DNA of 64,000 nt. It comes from Betaproteobacteria bacterium (GTDB lineage: Bacteria > Pseudomonadota > Gammaproteobacteria > Burkholderiales > Usitatibacteraceae). A program made the translations under genes and the position numbers. The notes beneath the pieces were generated by a model. That model made no database searches. It was not told the origin of the DNA and saw only the letters and a program-made list of their open reading frames with translations. The DNA is taken from positions 1-64,000 of the forward strand of contig JADJMI010000017.1 of the NCBI GenBank assembly GCA_016709665.1, read 5' to 3'. Shown in pieces: positions 1-8,285 of the stretch. Within the stretch, counting starts at the first letter, position 1. Every line of letters begins with the position of its first letter.

Positions 1-648
1 GCGCCGGAGGATCTCCCGCGGCTCTTCCAGCCCTTCGAACAGGCCGACGTGTCCACCACGAGGCAGTTTGGCGGCACGGGCCTCGGGCTCGCCATCACCC
101 ACCGGCTCGCGACGCTCATGGGCGGCGAGACGGGTGTCGACAGCACGCCCGGCCGGGGCAGCCTGTTCTGGTTCACCGCGAGCCTCGCGCTCGCCGAGGA
201 ACCCCGGGCGGACGAGCGGGCCGCGGCCCGTCCGCCCGAAGGCGCCCCCGGCCGGACCCGCCATCCGCAGGCGCGGCTGCTGCTCGTCGAGGACAACGAG
301 ATCAACCGCGAGGTGGCCGTGGAACTGCTGCTGGCGGCCGGCTACCGGGTGGAGACCGCGGCCGACGGCCGTGATGCGCTCGACCGGCTGCGCGGAGGGG
401 CGTTCGATGCGGTGCTGATGGACGTGCAGATGCCGGTGATGGACGGCCTCGCGGCGACCCGCGCCCTGCGCGAGCTTCCGGAGGGACGGCACCTGCCCGT
501 GATCGCGATGACGGCCAATGCCTTCGATGACGATCGCCGCGAATGCCTCGAGGCCGGCATGGACGACTTCGTGTCGAAGCCGGTCGACCCCGACCGGTTC
601 GTCGAGACCATCGACCGGTGGCTCGACGAGGCGCGTGCGGTTCCCTGA
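1..648 (+). CDS. hybrid sensor histidine kinase, C-terminal part (partial)
   Basis: The reading frame is open from the first base of the window, so the true start lies upstream. The visible N-terminus is the end of a HATPase_c domain with a GGTGLGLAI G2 box, followed by a short linker. A receiver domain follows, with the acidic pocket in LLLVEDNEINREV, the phosphoacceptor Asp in VLMDVQMPVMDG and the conserved Lys in DFVSKPVD. This is the layout of hybrid histidine kinases that transfer phosphate internally. The dimerisation and sensor domains lie outside the window, so the signal is unknown. It converges with the nap operon, whose last stop is 22 bases away. Confidence 0.9.
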   Translation, partial: APEDLPRLFQPFEQADVSTTRQFGGTGLGLAITHRLATLMGGETGVDSTPGRGSLFWFTASLALAEEPRADERAAARPPEGAPGRTRHPQARLLLVEDNEINREVAVELLLAAGYRVETAADGRDALDRLRGGAFDAVLMDVQMPVMDGLAATRALRELPEGRHLPVIAMTANAFDDDRRECLEAGMDDFVSKPVDPDRFVETIDRWLDEARAVP

Positions 649-669
649 GCGCGCCCGCCGGTCCCGTTC

Positions 670-1098
670 CTAGCGCGAGTCGTTACGCACCAGCGCCGGC
701 ACGTCCGCCTGCGGCGCATGGCACGACGTGCACACGTAGCGCCGCCCCTCGACCGCGAGCTTGTCGTCTGCCTTCACCCAGTGGCTCTCGGGCATCGGCG
801 GGCGCTTCGCCTTCTTTCCCTTCTCCGGCGCCTTGTGGCAGCTCATGCAGTCGTTGTGGGCAAAGGTGATCGGCAGCGACTCCTCGATCGTGTGCGGGAT
901 CATGGGCGGCATGCCCGAGCCCGGCAGCGGCTTCGCGATGTCGTAGCCGTCCTTGAACTCGAACGGCCGGGGCTGGAGCGCCTCCGCCGCCGCGCCCTTC
1001 TTCAGGCCGAACTGCGTGTCGGGAATCGTCGCGGGCTTCTGCGCGAGGGCGAGCGAGGCGAACGCGGCGAGGACGAGAGCGGGGAGGATGCGTTTCAT
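670..1098 (-). CDS. napB: periplasmic nitrate reductase, dihaem cytochrome c subunit NapB
   Basis: This 142-residue protein has a signal peptide (residues 1-19, ending ALA) and two CXXCH haem-binding motifs, CMSCH at 84-88 and CTSCH at 123-127. NapB takes electrons from the membrane quinol dehydrogenase and passes them to NapA in the periplasm. The ATG start overlaps the napH stop (ATGA), so the genes are translationally coupled. It is the last gene of napDAGHB. The length fits the NapB family. Confidence 0.93.
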   Translation of the reverse strand: MKRILPALVLAAFASLALAQKPATIPDTQFGLKKGAAAEALQPRPFEFKDGYDIAKPLPGSGMPPMIPHTIEESLPITFAHNDCMSCHKAPEKGKKAKRPPMPESHWVKADDKLAVEGRRYVCTSCHAPQADVPALVRNDSR

Positions 1099-2000
1099 GG
1101 GGCTTTTCCTTCCGTCGGAACGGGGTTCGGGGCGCGGGCGCGCGCCAGCAGGTCGAAGCGAAGGGCCTTCTCGGGGCACACGGCGATGCACTCGCCGCAG
1201 TTCGTGCATTCGCCGGCCGCGACGAAGCCGCGGGCGGCGCCATCCTTGAAGTCGAGGATGCGGGGTTCCGGGCACGCGCGCACGCAATCGCCGCAGCGCG
1301 TGCAGGCGGCATCGTCGAAGGCGATCTTCAGGACGCCCGCCCGCCCGGCCAGGGACCAGAACGCGCCCAGCGGGCACAGGTGGCCGCACCACGCGCGCTT
1401 CGCGACGAAGGCATCGAGCAGGAAGATCGCCGCGGCGGCCGTGAGCCCCAGGCCCGCGCCGAAGAGCAGCTCGCGGTGCAGCATCGCGATGGGGCTCACC
1501 CACTCGAAGGCCGCGAGGCCGGTGAGCGCGGAAAGGACGAGCGCGAGGCCCAGCGCCCAGTGGCGCATCGAGGGCGGCAGGTGCACGAGATCGCGGCCGC
1601 CGACGCGCTGGCGCACCGCGTGCGCCGCGTCGGTGACGAGGTTCATCGGGCAGGCCGCCGCGCAGAACGCCCGGCCGCCCGCGACGAGATACGCGGCGAG
1701 CACCAGCAGCGCGCCGCCGAGCGCCGTCGACTCCGGCACGCGCCCGGCCGCGAGCATCTGCAGCACCGCGAAGGGATCGACGAGCGGCACGCTGCCCGCG
1801 AGCGTGGCCGCCGACAGGTTGCCGGCGAGCAGCGGCGCGCCCGCGAGCTTCCAGCCCCACGCCGCGGTGCCGGCGAAGAGCAGCAGGATGCCCCCCTGCG
1901 AGACGCGCCGCGCGATCTGGAAGCGCCGGGCGACGAGCCGGCCCGCCAGCGTCGTCGGGGGCTCGAGGTGGCGCACGGCCCGGGGCGAGGCGGCGTTCAC
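1095..2000 (-). CDS. napH: quinol dehydrogenase membrane component NapH
   Basis: The 301-residue protein has several hydrophobic segments, a CXXXCP motif in GHLCPLG, and two C-terminal 4Fe-4S motifs (CTRCGDCVRACP and CTNCGECIAVCP). This is the NapH polyferredoxin that oxidises quinol and passes electrons to NapG. The start is GTG at 2000, chosen because it overlaps the napG stop (GTGA). With no napC in the operon, NapGH is the likely sole route of electrons from the quinol pool to NapAB; that is an inference from gene content. Confidence 0.92.
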   Translation of the reverse strand: MNAASPRAVRHLEPPTTLAGRLVARRFQIARRVSQGGILLLFAGTAAWGWKLAGAPLLAGNLSAATLAGSVPLVDPFAVLQMLAAGRVPESTALGGALLVLAAYLVAGGRAFCAAACPMNLVTDAAHAVRQRVGGRDLVHLPPSMRHWALGLALVLSALTGLAAFEWVSPIAMLHRELLFGAGLGLTAAAAIFLLDAFVAKRAWCGHLCPLGAFWSLAGRAGVLKIAFDDAACTRCGDCVRACPEPRILDFKDGAARGFVAAGECTNCGECIAVCPEKALRFDLLARARAPNPVPTEGKAP

Positions 2001-2860
2001 AGCCCCTCCACCGGCGCGTTGAGGTAGTCGACGGCCTTGCCCGAGGGCGCCTGCGGGCCGGAGGTCGCTTTCGGCGCCACGGCGGGCTTCACCGGCTGCG
2101 GGACGAAAGCGTCGGGGACCGGATCCGTCACCGGCTCGGCGAGCCCCGCATCGCGCGTCGTGGCCGGTCGGCGGAAGTGCTCGCCGATGCGGCCCTGCAC
2201 GAGTTTCGGGTCGACGACGCGGATCGCCGCCACCTGCGTGGGGCACGCCTTCTCGCACAGCCCGCACCCCGTGCAGTCCTGCGCGTGGACGACCGGCACG
2301 AACACCGCGTGCTTCGAGATCCCGCGCGGGTGCGGGTCCACCGTGATGGCCCGGCCCTTCACCGGGCAGACGCGGTAGCAGACCTCGCAGCGCAGCCCCT
2401 GCCAGGAAAGGCAGTTCTCCGCGTCGACCACCGCGAGGCCCATGCGTGCGCGGTCCACGCGGTCGAGCCGCCCGTCCAGGGCTCCCGTCGGGCAGGCCTT
2501 GGCGCAGGGGATGTCCTCGCACAGGTGGCAAGGCTCGTCGCGCGGCACGAAATGCGGCGTGCCGAGGGGAATGCCCGTGGCGGCGGGCGAGAGCTTGAGC
2601 GTCGGGTAGGGGCAGGCGCGCACGCACTGGCCGCACTTCACGCACAGGGCCTCGAAGTCGCCGGCCGGGCGGGCGCCGGGCGGGCGCAGCGCGAAGGGCG
2701 CCGCATGGGCCTCCTGGCGCAGGAGCGCGAACCACGCGAGGCCCGCGCACGCGGCGCCGGCGGCGCCCTGCGCGCTCCGCGCGAGGAACCGGCGACGGCT
2801 CGGGGCCTCAGGCCCTGGATCGCCCGGTTCCGTCAGGCCTTCGTCACCTTCACCGCGCAC
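1997..2860 (-). CDS. napG: ferredoxin-type protein NapG
   Basis: A Tat-type N-terminus (SRRRFLARS followed by an alanine-rich stretch) precedes four 4Fe-4S cysteine clusters, for example CVKCGQCVRACP, CHLCEDIPCAKACP, CEVCYRVCP and CTGCGLCEKACP. NapG is a periplasmic ferredoxin that works with NapH. The start is uncertain: GTG at 2860 overlaps the end of napA by 28 bases, and a CTG just after the napA stop is the alternative. The proline-rich C-terminal tail (about 45 residues) lies beyond the ferredoxin core. Confidence 0.9.
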   Translation of the reverse strand: MRGEGDEGLTEPGDPGPEAPSRRRFLARSAQGAAGAACAGLAWFALLRQEAHAAPFALRPPGARPAGDFEALCVKCGQCVRACPYPTLKLSPAATGIPLGTPHFVPRDEPCHLCEDIPCAKACPTGALDGRLDRVDRARMGLAVVDAENCLSWQGLRCEVCYRVCPVKGRAITVDPHPRGISKHAVFVPVVHAQDCTGCGLCEKACPTQVAAIRVVDPKLVQGRIGEHFRRPATTRDAGLAEPVTDPVPDAFVPQPVKPAVAPKATSGPQAPSGKAVDYLNAPVEGL

Positions 2861-5576
2861 TTCTTGAAATCCGACTCGCGCGAGATGGGATCGACGGCAT
2901 CGAGGGCCAGCTTGTTGACGAGCAGCGCCTCGTCGAAGAACGCGGCGAAGACCGAGCCCTTGGGCATGGCGTTCCTGCCCTTCGTGTCCACGACGAGCTT
3001 CAACTTGCCGCGGCGCGATTCGATCCACACCACGTCGTTCCTCTTGATGCCGCGCTTCTCGGCATCCGCCGGATGCATGTAGAGCACCGCCGTGGGCGCC
3101 GAACGGTTGAGCTCGGCCACGCGGCGCGTCATGGAGCCCGTATGCCAGTGCTCCAGGATGCGGCCGGTGCACAGCCACAGGTCGTAGTTCGCGTCCGGCT
3201 GCTCGACGGGCGCCGCGTAGGGGCGGAAGAAGATCTTGGCCTTGCCCGCGAGCGAGGTCGGCTTGGCGTCCGTGACCTTGTCGAGGTCGCCGGTGGGCAG
3301 CGCCTTGAAGGCCGGCCCGTAGAAGTCGAAGCCCGCGCCCGCCTTCACGTACGGGTCGTGGCCCTCGAGGAAGCGGTACTTCGTCTCCTTGCCGTTCACC
3401 ACCGGCCAGCGAAGGCCGCGCACGTCGTCGCGGTAGTAGAGGTCGAAATCCGCGAGGTCGTGGTGGTGGCCGCGGCCGAACTGCGCGTATTCCTCGAAGA
3501 GCGCCTTCTCGACGAACCAGTTTTCGCCCAGGGCCTTCACCGTCGCGTTGGACTTGCCCTTGGCCACCGGGTCCGGCCACGCGAAGGCCTTGTTCTCGGG
3601 CCGCGCGAAGAGCACGTCGTAGAGCGTGGCCTCCGGGTCGTAGCCCTGCGCCTTGGCCGCTGCCAGCACGTCGGGCAGCTTGCCGTCGGGATAGCCCTCG
3701 ACCTTCAGGCCGGGCAGCGCCTTCTCGCCCCAGACGTCCTTCAGCCGGAAGCGCTTGGCGAACTCGAGCATCATCCACACGTCGGTGCGCGCCTCGCCGG
3801 GCGGGTCCACCTGCTGGCGCCACATCTGCGTGCGCCGCTCGGCGTTGCCGTAGGCGCCCCACTTCTCGAAGATCATCGCGGCGGGCAGCACCAGGTCCGC
3901 CACCTTGCCCGAGAGCGTGGGGTAGCAGTCGGCCACGACGATGAAGCTGTCGGTCTCGCGCGCGGCCTTGATCCAGTGGTTCGCGTTGGGCGAGGACTGG
4001 AAGGGTTGGTCACCTGCACCCACAGGAACTTGACGCCGCCGTCCTCGATGTCGCGCAGGATGCCCATGATGTCGCTGCCCGGCTTCGGGTTGAGCGTCTT
4101 CGCGGGGAGCTTCCACGTCTTCTCGGTGAGCTCGCGGTGCTTCGGGTTGTCCACGACCATGTCCGCGGGCAGGCGGTGCGAGAAGGTGCCCACCTCGCGC
4201 GCGGTGCCGCAGGCCGAGGGCTGGCCGGTGAGCGAGAAGGCCGCGTTGCCGGGCGTCGCGTGCTTGCCCAGCAGCAGGTGGATCATGTAGCACTGCTCGT
4301 TCACCCACACGCCGCGCTGGTGCTGGTTGAAGCCCATCGTCCAGAAGGAGATGACGTTGCGCTTCGGGTCGATCATGAGCTGGAGCAGCTGCTCGAGCTT
4401 TTCCTTGAATTTCGCGATCGGCTCGTCGACGTCGCCCTTGCACAGCTCGGCCACGAAGTCGAGCGTGTAGGGCTCGACGCCGCGCTTGAATTCCTCGAAG
4501 GAGATGAGCCAGTGCCGGCCGGCGCTCGTGCGGCTCTTCTGCTCGACCTGCTCGCCCGCCTTGCGGCGCTGCCCGACGGCCTCGTACTTGTCAAGGGTGA
4601 CCACCAGTTCCTTCGCCTGGATGTCCTTCTCCGCCTCGTAGGCGAACTTGCTCGTGGGCCGCATGCCGTAGCCGATGTCGGTGGGGCCGGTCGCGAAGAC
4701 GCAGTGCTTCTCCACGAAGGCCTTGTTCATCGCGCCGCGGGCGAGGATCTCGCGCGCGATCCAGTTCTGCAGGGCGAGGTCGGTGGACGGCTTGATGACG
4801 ATCTCGAGATCCGAGAGGTCCGAGCTCATGTTGCGGTAGGTGGTGACGTTCACCACCTTCGTCGCCTTGGCGACGAGCCGGCGGTCCGTCACGCGCGACC
4901 ACAGCACCGGGTGCGCCTCGGCCATGTTGGCGCCCCAGAGCACGACCGTGTCCGCGAGCTCGATGTCGTCGTAGACGTTGGCCGGCTCGTCCACGCCGAA
5001 GGTCTGCATGAAGGCCGCGACCGCGCTCGCCATGCAGTGGCGCGCGTTCGGATCGATGTTGTTCGAGCGGAAGCCCGCCTTCATGAGCTTGGCGGCGACG
5101 TAGCCTTCCTGGATGGTGTACTGGCCCGAGCCGATGATCGACACGCCCGAAGGGCCCTTCTCCTGGTAGGCCCGGCGGAACTGCTTCTCCATCTCGTCCA
5201 TCGCCACCTTCCAGGACACCGGCGCGAAGTCGCCCTTCTTGTCGAACTTGCCGTCCTTCATGCGCATGAGCGGCTGCGTCAGCCGGTCGGCGCCGTAGGC
5301 CATCTTGCCGTTGAAGTAGCCCTTGATGCAGTTCAGGCCGCGGTTGACCGGCGCGTCCGGGTCGCCCTTGGTGGCGACGATCTTTCCGCCGGCCGTGGCG
5401 ACCTGGATGCCGCAGCCCGTTCCGCAGAAGCGGCATACGGCCTTGTCCCAGGCCCAGCCGGCCTCGGCCTTCTTCGCCTGCGCGAGCGCGACCTGCGAGA
5501 CGGGGAAGCCGACGGTGGCGGCCGTGGCGGTGGCGACGCTGCTCTTGATGAAGGCGCGGCGGGTCAGGCTGGTCAT
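2833..5576 (-). CDS. napA: periplasmic nitrate reductase catalytic subunit NapA (one frameshift)
   Basis: This is the molybdopterin nitrate reductase of the periplasm. The N-terminus has a Tat signal (TRRAFIKSS) and the 4Fe-4S motif CRFCGTGCGIQV; the rest is the Mo-bisPGD fold, ending in a C-terminal molydopterin-binding domain with the usual HWHTGSMTRR motif. The frame breaks at 4003-4005: translation runs correctly to KFLWVQVTNP and resumes one base out of register at FQSSPNANHW. Adding one C to the run restores a protein of about 914 residues. That is longer than the roughly 830 of E. coli-type NapA and closer to the longer epsilonproteobacterial forms. ATG at 5576 overlaps the napD stop. 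The indel is probably a sequencing error. Confidence 0.9.
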
Positions 5577-5818
5577 TGAGGTTCTCCCTCGGCGAAGTAG
5601 TGATAGACCATCTCGGCGAGCACGACGCCGGGAACGGCCTTGAGGCGCAGGAGCCCCGCCATCTCGCCGTCGACGCGGTCGGCTTCCTGCACGACGATGA
5701 AGCGGTGGGTGGCGGGGTCGCGGTGGAAGACTTCCACCGCGGGCAGGGCGGCGACGGCCGCGACGCACTCGTCGAAACGGCCGGGCGCCGTCACGACGAG
5801 GATTCCGGAAAGGTTCAT
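5573..5818 (-). CDS. napD: NapA maturation chaperone NapD
   Basis: This small protein of 81 residues begins MNLSGILVVTAPGR and has the ferredoxin-like NapD pattern. NapD binds the Tat signal of NapA and holds export back until the cofactor is inserted. It is the first gene of the operon and overlaps napA by ATGA. ATG at 5818 is preferred over an upstream ATG at 5866 because family members begin at this strand. Confidence 0.92.
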   Translation of the reverse strand: MNLSGILVVTAPGRFDECVAAVAALPAVEVFHRDPATHRFIVVQEADRVDGEMAGLLRLKAVPGVVLAEMVYHYFAEGEPQ

Positions 5819-5852
5819 GGAACGAGTCTGTCGGGGAGCCCCTCCGGCCCGG

Positions 5853-5866
5853 TTGACCCGGATCAA
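5853..5866. promoter_or_regulatory. FNR/ANR-type box upstream of napD
   Basis: TTGAC-CCGG-ATCAA matches the FNR consensus TTGAT-N4-ATCAA at nine of ten positions. It lies 35 bases before the napD start, in the only gap in front of the operon. Oxygen-responsive control of nap is common. If the box acted from -41.5, transcription would begin almost at the napD ATG, so the exact geometry is unresolved. Confidence 0.65.
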
Positions 5867-5905
5867 AAGGGCTACTTGCTATGCATCTTTAGTAACATGC
5901 GGACG

Positions 5906-7519
5906 CTATCGCCGCCGGACGGACCGCTCCCCCACGGGCGAGGACAGCGTGGCGAGGAACCGCACCAGGTCGCGCCGCTCCCCGTCCGTGAACCCGACCG
6001 GTTGCAGTTCCGAGCCCGAGCCGTGCCCGTGTCCCCTCGCCGTCGTGACGGGGGTCGACTCCGGCGCGCGGGCGTAATGGTCGATCACCGCCTCCAGGGT
6101 CGCGAGCTGCCCCGCGTGCATGTACGGCGCCCGCTCGGCGACGCCGCGCAGCGACGGCGTCTTGAAGGCGCGCCGCAGCACCGGGTCGATCGCGTTGATG
6201 TATTCCAGCTCCCGGCAGGCGCCGCGCTTCGCGTCGCTGTACGGACCGGCGCAATTGAACTCGTCCGCCAGCACCGCCTTCGCACCCGCGGCGCGTCCCG
6301 GGTCCGGGTTCGCGGCATCGAGCGGCGGCACGCGCGTCGAGTGGAAGAAATGGTCGGTGAAGAGCGGCCCGTTGTGGCATGTGACGCACCGCCCCTTGCC
6401 GAGGAACACCTTGAGCCCGTTCGCCTCCGCCTCGTCGAGAAGCGAGGCCGCGCGCGGCTCGCCCCGTGCCAGCGCCTCGGCGAAACGGTCGAACCGCGAG
6501 GGCTCGTGGCGAAGCGTCGATTCCCAGGCGGCGATGGCCTTGCCGACGTTGGCGAAGACGCGCGAGACGGCGGCGCGCGTGGCGAGCGGCATCGATTCCC
6601 ACGCCGCGACCTCGTCCGGGCTGCCGAGCGGGCCCGCGTCCCGCGGCGCATCGGGCAGGTCGGGAAAGCGTCCGAAGACTGCACGATATTCGGACAGGTA
6701 ATGCGCCTTCACGAGGCGCGCGACGCGAAGGCGGTTGATGCCGTGCTCCCGCGCGTCCTCCAGCGGCGCGAGCGCCTGCGACCACAGGCTGTCCTTGCGG
6801 CCGTCCCAGAAGAGCCAGGGGCCGCGCCCGGCGAAGGCGAGCGGCATCGTGCGCCGCGCGGTGAGCCCGATCGCCTCGCCGCGGGGCTTGCCGTCCTGGA
6901 ACTGCCGCGCGGCCTCGTGACAGGCGGCGCAGGAGACGCGGCCGTTCGCGGAGAAGCGCGGATCCGCGAAGAGGCGCCTGCCCAGGGAAACGGCGGCCGG
7001 TTTCCCCTCATGCGCGTTCGTGGGGTCGGCCCGGCGCGCCGGCAATCGCGACAGGCCGAGCGAGGCGATGAGCGCGGTCTCCTCGGACGAGAATTCCACG
7101 GGCGGCGCGATGGCGACCTCGAAGGCCGTCACGTCCGAATCCGGCAGCTTCTGCACCGCGACGAGCACCTCCCACTTGCCGGGCATCGTGAACTTCATGC
7201 CCTCGATGTCGTAGGTGCCGGGCGCGCTCTCGCGCGTCACCTTCGGCCGCGTGGGCAGGCCGTGCCCGTGCTCCGGCATGCCGCCGTTCACGTAGACGAG
7301 CGCGCGCGTGACGGGCGCCCCGCCGGGCGTGGCCACCTTCACGCGCCACGCGTGGATGTCGTGCAGGGGGATTCGCGCCGGCGGCACCAGCGTCACGACG
7401 AAGTGGCCGTTGGGCGAGGTGCGCGAGAGGGACGGGGCCGCGGGCGCGACCCCCGGAAGGAGGAAGCCGGCGAAGGCCGCGCAGGCGAAAAGGGCGCGCG
7501 CGCGGCCCGGGCCGGCCAT
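5906..7519 (-). CDS. YtkA/FixH-like domain fused to a MauG-type dihaem peroxidase
   Basis: The 537-residue exported protein starts with a signal peptide. Residues about 30-138 form a YtkA-like beta domain containing MPEHGHGL, and from about 170 it is a dihaem cytochrome c peroxidase/MauG-like enzyme with CAACH (197-201) and CVTCH (378-382). Family members reduce peroxide or oxidise partner proteins in the periplasm. YtkA/FixH-like domains are usually separate proteins tied to copper or oxidase assembly, so the fusion suggests a redox or copper-linked job; that is inference. The gene stops 40 bases before the nap promoter box and is not obviously part of that operon. Confidence 0.85.
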   Translation of the reverse strand: MAGPGRARALFACAAFAGFLLPGVAPAAPSLSRTSPNGHFVVTLVPPARIPLHDIHAWRVKVATPGGAPVTRALVYVNGGMPEHGHGLPTRPKVTRESAPGTYDIEGMKFTMPGKWEVLVAVQKLPDSDVTAFEVAIAPPVEFSSEETALIASLGLSRLPARRADPTNAHEGKPAAVSLGRRLFADPRFSANGRVSCAACHEAARQFQDGKPRGEAIGLTARRTMPLAFAGRGPWLFWDGRKDSLWSQALAPLEDAREHGINRLRVARLVKAHYLSEYRAVFGRFPDLPDAPRDAGPLGSPDEVAAWESMPLATRAAVSRVFANVGKAIAAWESTLRHEPSRFDRFAEALARGEPRAASLLDEAEANGLKVFLGKGRCVTCHNGPLFTDHFFHSTRVPPLDAANPDPGRAAGAKAVLADEFNCAGPYSDAKRGACRELEYINAIDPVLRRAFKTPSLRGVAERAPYMHAGQLATLEAVIDHYARAPESTPVTTARGHGHGSGSELQPVGFTDGERRDLVRFLATLSSPVGERSVRRR

Positions 7520-7521
7520 GC

Positions 7522-8085
7522 CTACTTGACGGCCTTGTAGCTGAATTTCTGTCCGCTGACGGCCGCCTGGTACATGAGGCCGCCCTTGGCGATGGTGAAG
7601 ATGGCGAAGCCCTTGTAGTACTTGCTCACGCCCGCGGCATCGTTCTTCCCGCCGCTCGCGCCCGCCGTCGCCCCGCCCGTGCCGGCCTGGGCGCCCGCGG
7701 CCGCGGTGATCGCCACCGCCGAGGCCTCCGCGCCGAACTCGAAGTTGCCGCCGGTGAATTCGCGGAAGGCGCGCTCGTCCTCGAAGAAGATGATCTGGCT
7801 GAAGGCCTGCCCGCCGAGCTGCAGGCCCACCGAGACCTGGTTCATCGTGGTGTCGCCCACGTGCTTTCCCTTCACGTAGACGCGGCCGGAGCCGTGCGCG
7901 GCGCCCAGGCCCACGCCGCCCTTGCCGATGGTCGGGAAGAGCGCGTAGCCGTAGGCCTTGTCGAGGTAGTGCTTGCTCTGGCTGGCATTGCGGAAGGTCT
8001 TGAGGGCGTCGGCGTAGTCGTCGGCCAGGGCGGGAGCGGCCGGCAGGAGTGCAAGCAGCAGCGGGAGCAGGAATCGGGACAGCAT
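7522..8085 (-). CDS. YSC84/SYLF-domain lipid-binding protein
   Basis: The 187-residue protein has a signal peptide (LLLALLPAAPALA) and the SYLF/YSC84 pattern, including SKHYLDKAYGYALFPTIGKGG and a glycine-rich middle. Eukaryotic members bind phosphoinositides; bacterial ones are exported proteins of unclear function. ATG at 8085 is chosen because AGGAGA lies at good spacing upstream and the signal peptide follows at once; a longer frame upstream has neither. It ends three bases before the start of the dihaem fusion gene, so the two may be co-transcribed. Confidence 0.88.
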   Translation of the reverse strand: MLSRFLLPLLLALLPAAPALADDYADALKTFRNASQSKHYLDKAYGYALFPTIGKGGVGLGAAHGSGRVYVKGKHVGDTTMNQVSVGLQLGGQAFSQIIFFEDERAFREFTGGNFEFGAEASAVAITAAAGAQAGTGGATAGASGGKNDAAGVSKYYKGFAIFTIAKGGLMYQAAVSGQKFSYKAVK

Positions 8086-8202
8086 GGCGTTTCTCCTGGG
8101 ATTGGGGATCGGACCTTGGGGGTCGCGGATACGATAATAATAGGGTGGGGGCGCGCGTGCACCCGCGAGGTGCGCCACCGCCACCCGCGCTGGCCCGGGC
8201 CC

Positions 8203-8216
8203 TTGACTGCGATCAA
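8203..8216. promoter_or_regulatory. FNR/ANR-type box between the YSC84 gene and the sensor gene
   Basis: TTGAC-TGCG-ATCAA has the same half-sites as the box before napD. It lies 70 bases before the ATG at 8286, leaving room for a start site near 8251 if the box acts at -41.5. It could also act on the divergent gene starting at 8085. Confidence 0.6.
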
Positions 8217-8285
8217 CGGCTGTTAGCGCCCGCGGCGCAAAGTGTCCCTTCCCGAATCCGGAAAGCCCGCGCACGCCGCGCCCCG

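Noticed and set aside
1095..2750. Long minus-strand frame covering napH and part of napG as one protein
   Set aside because: Its N-terminal part is the napG gene read in another frame; napH begins at GTG 2000 with a GTGA overlap.
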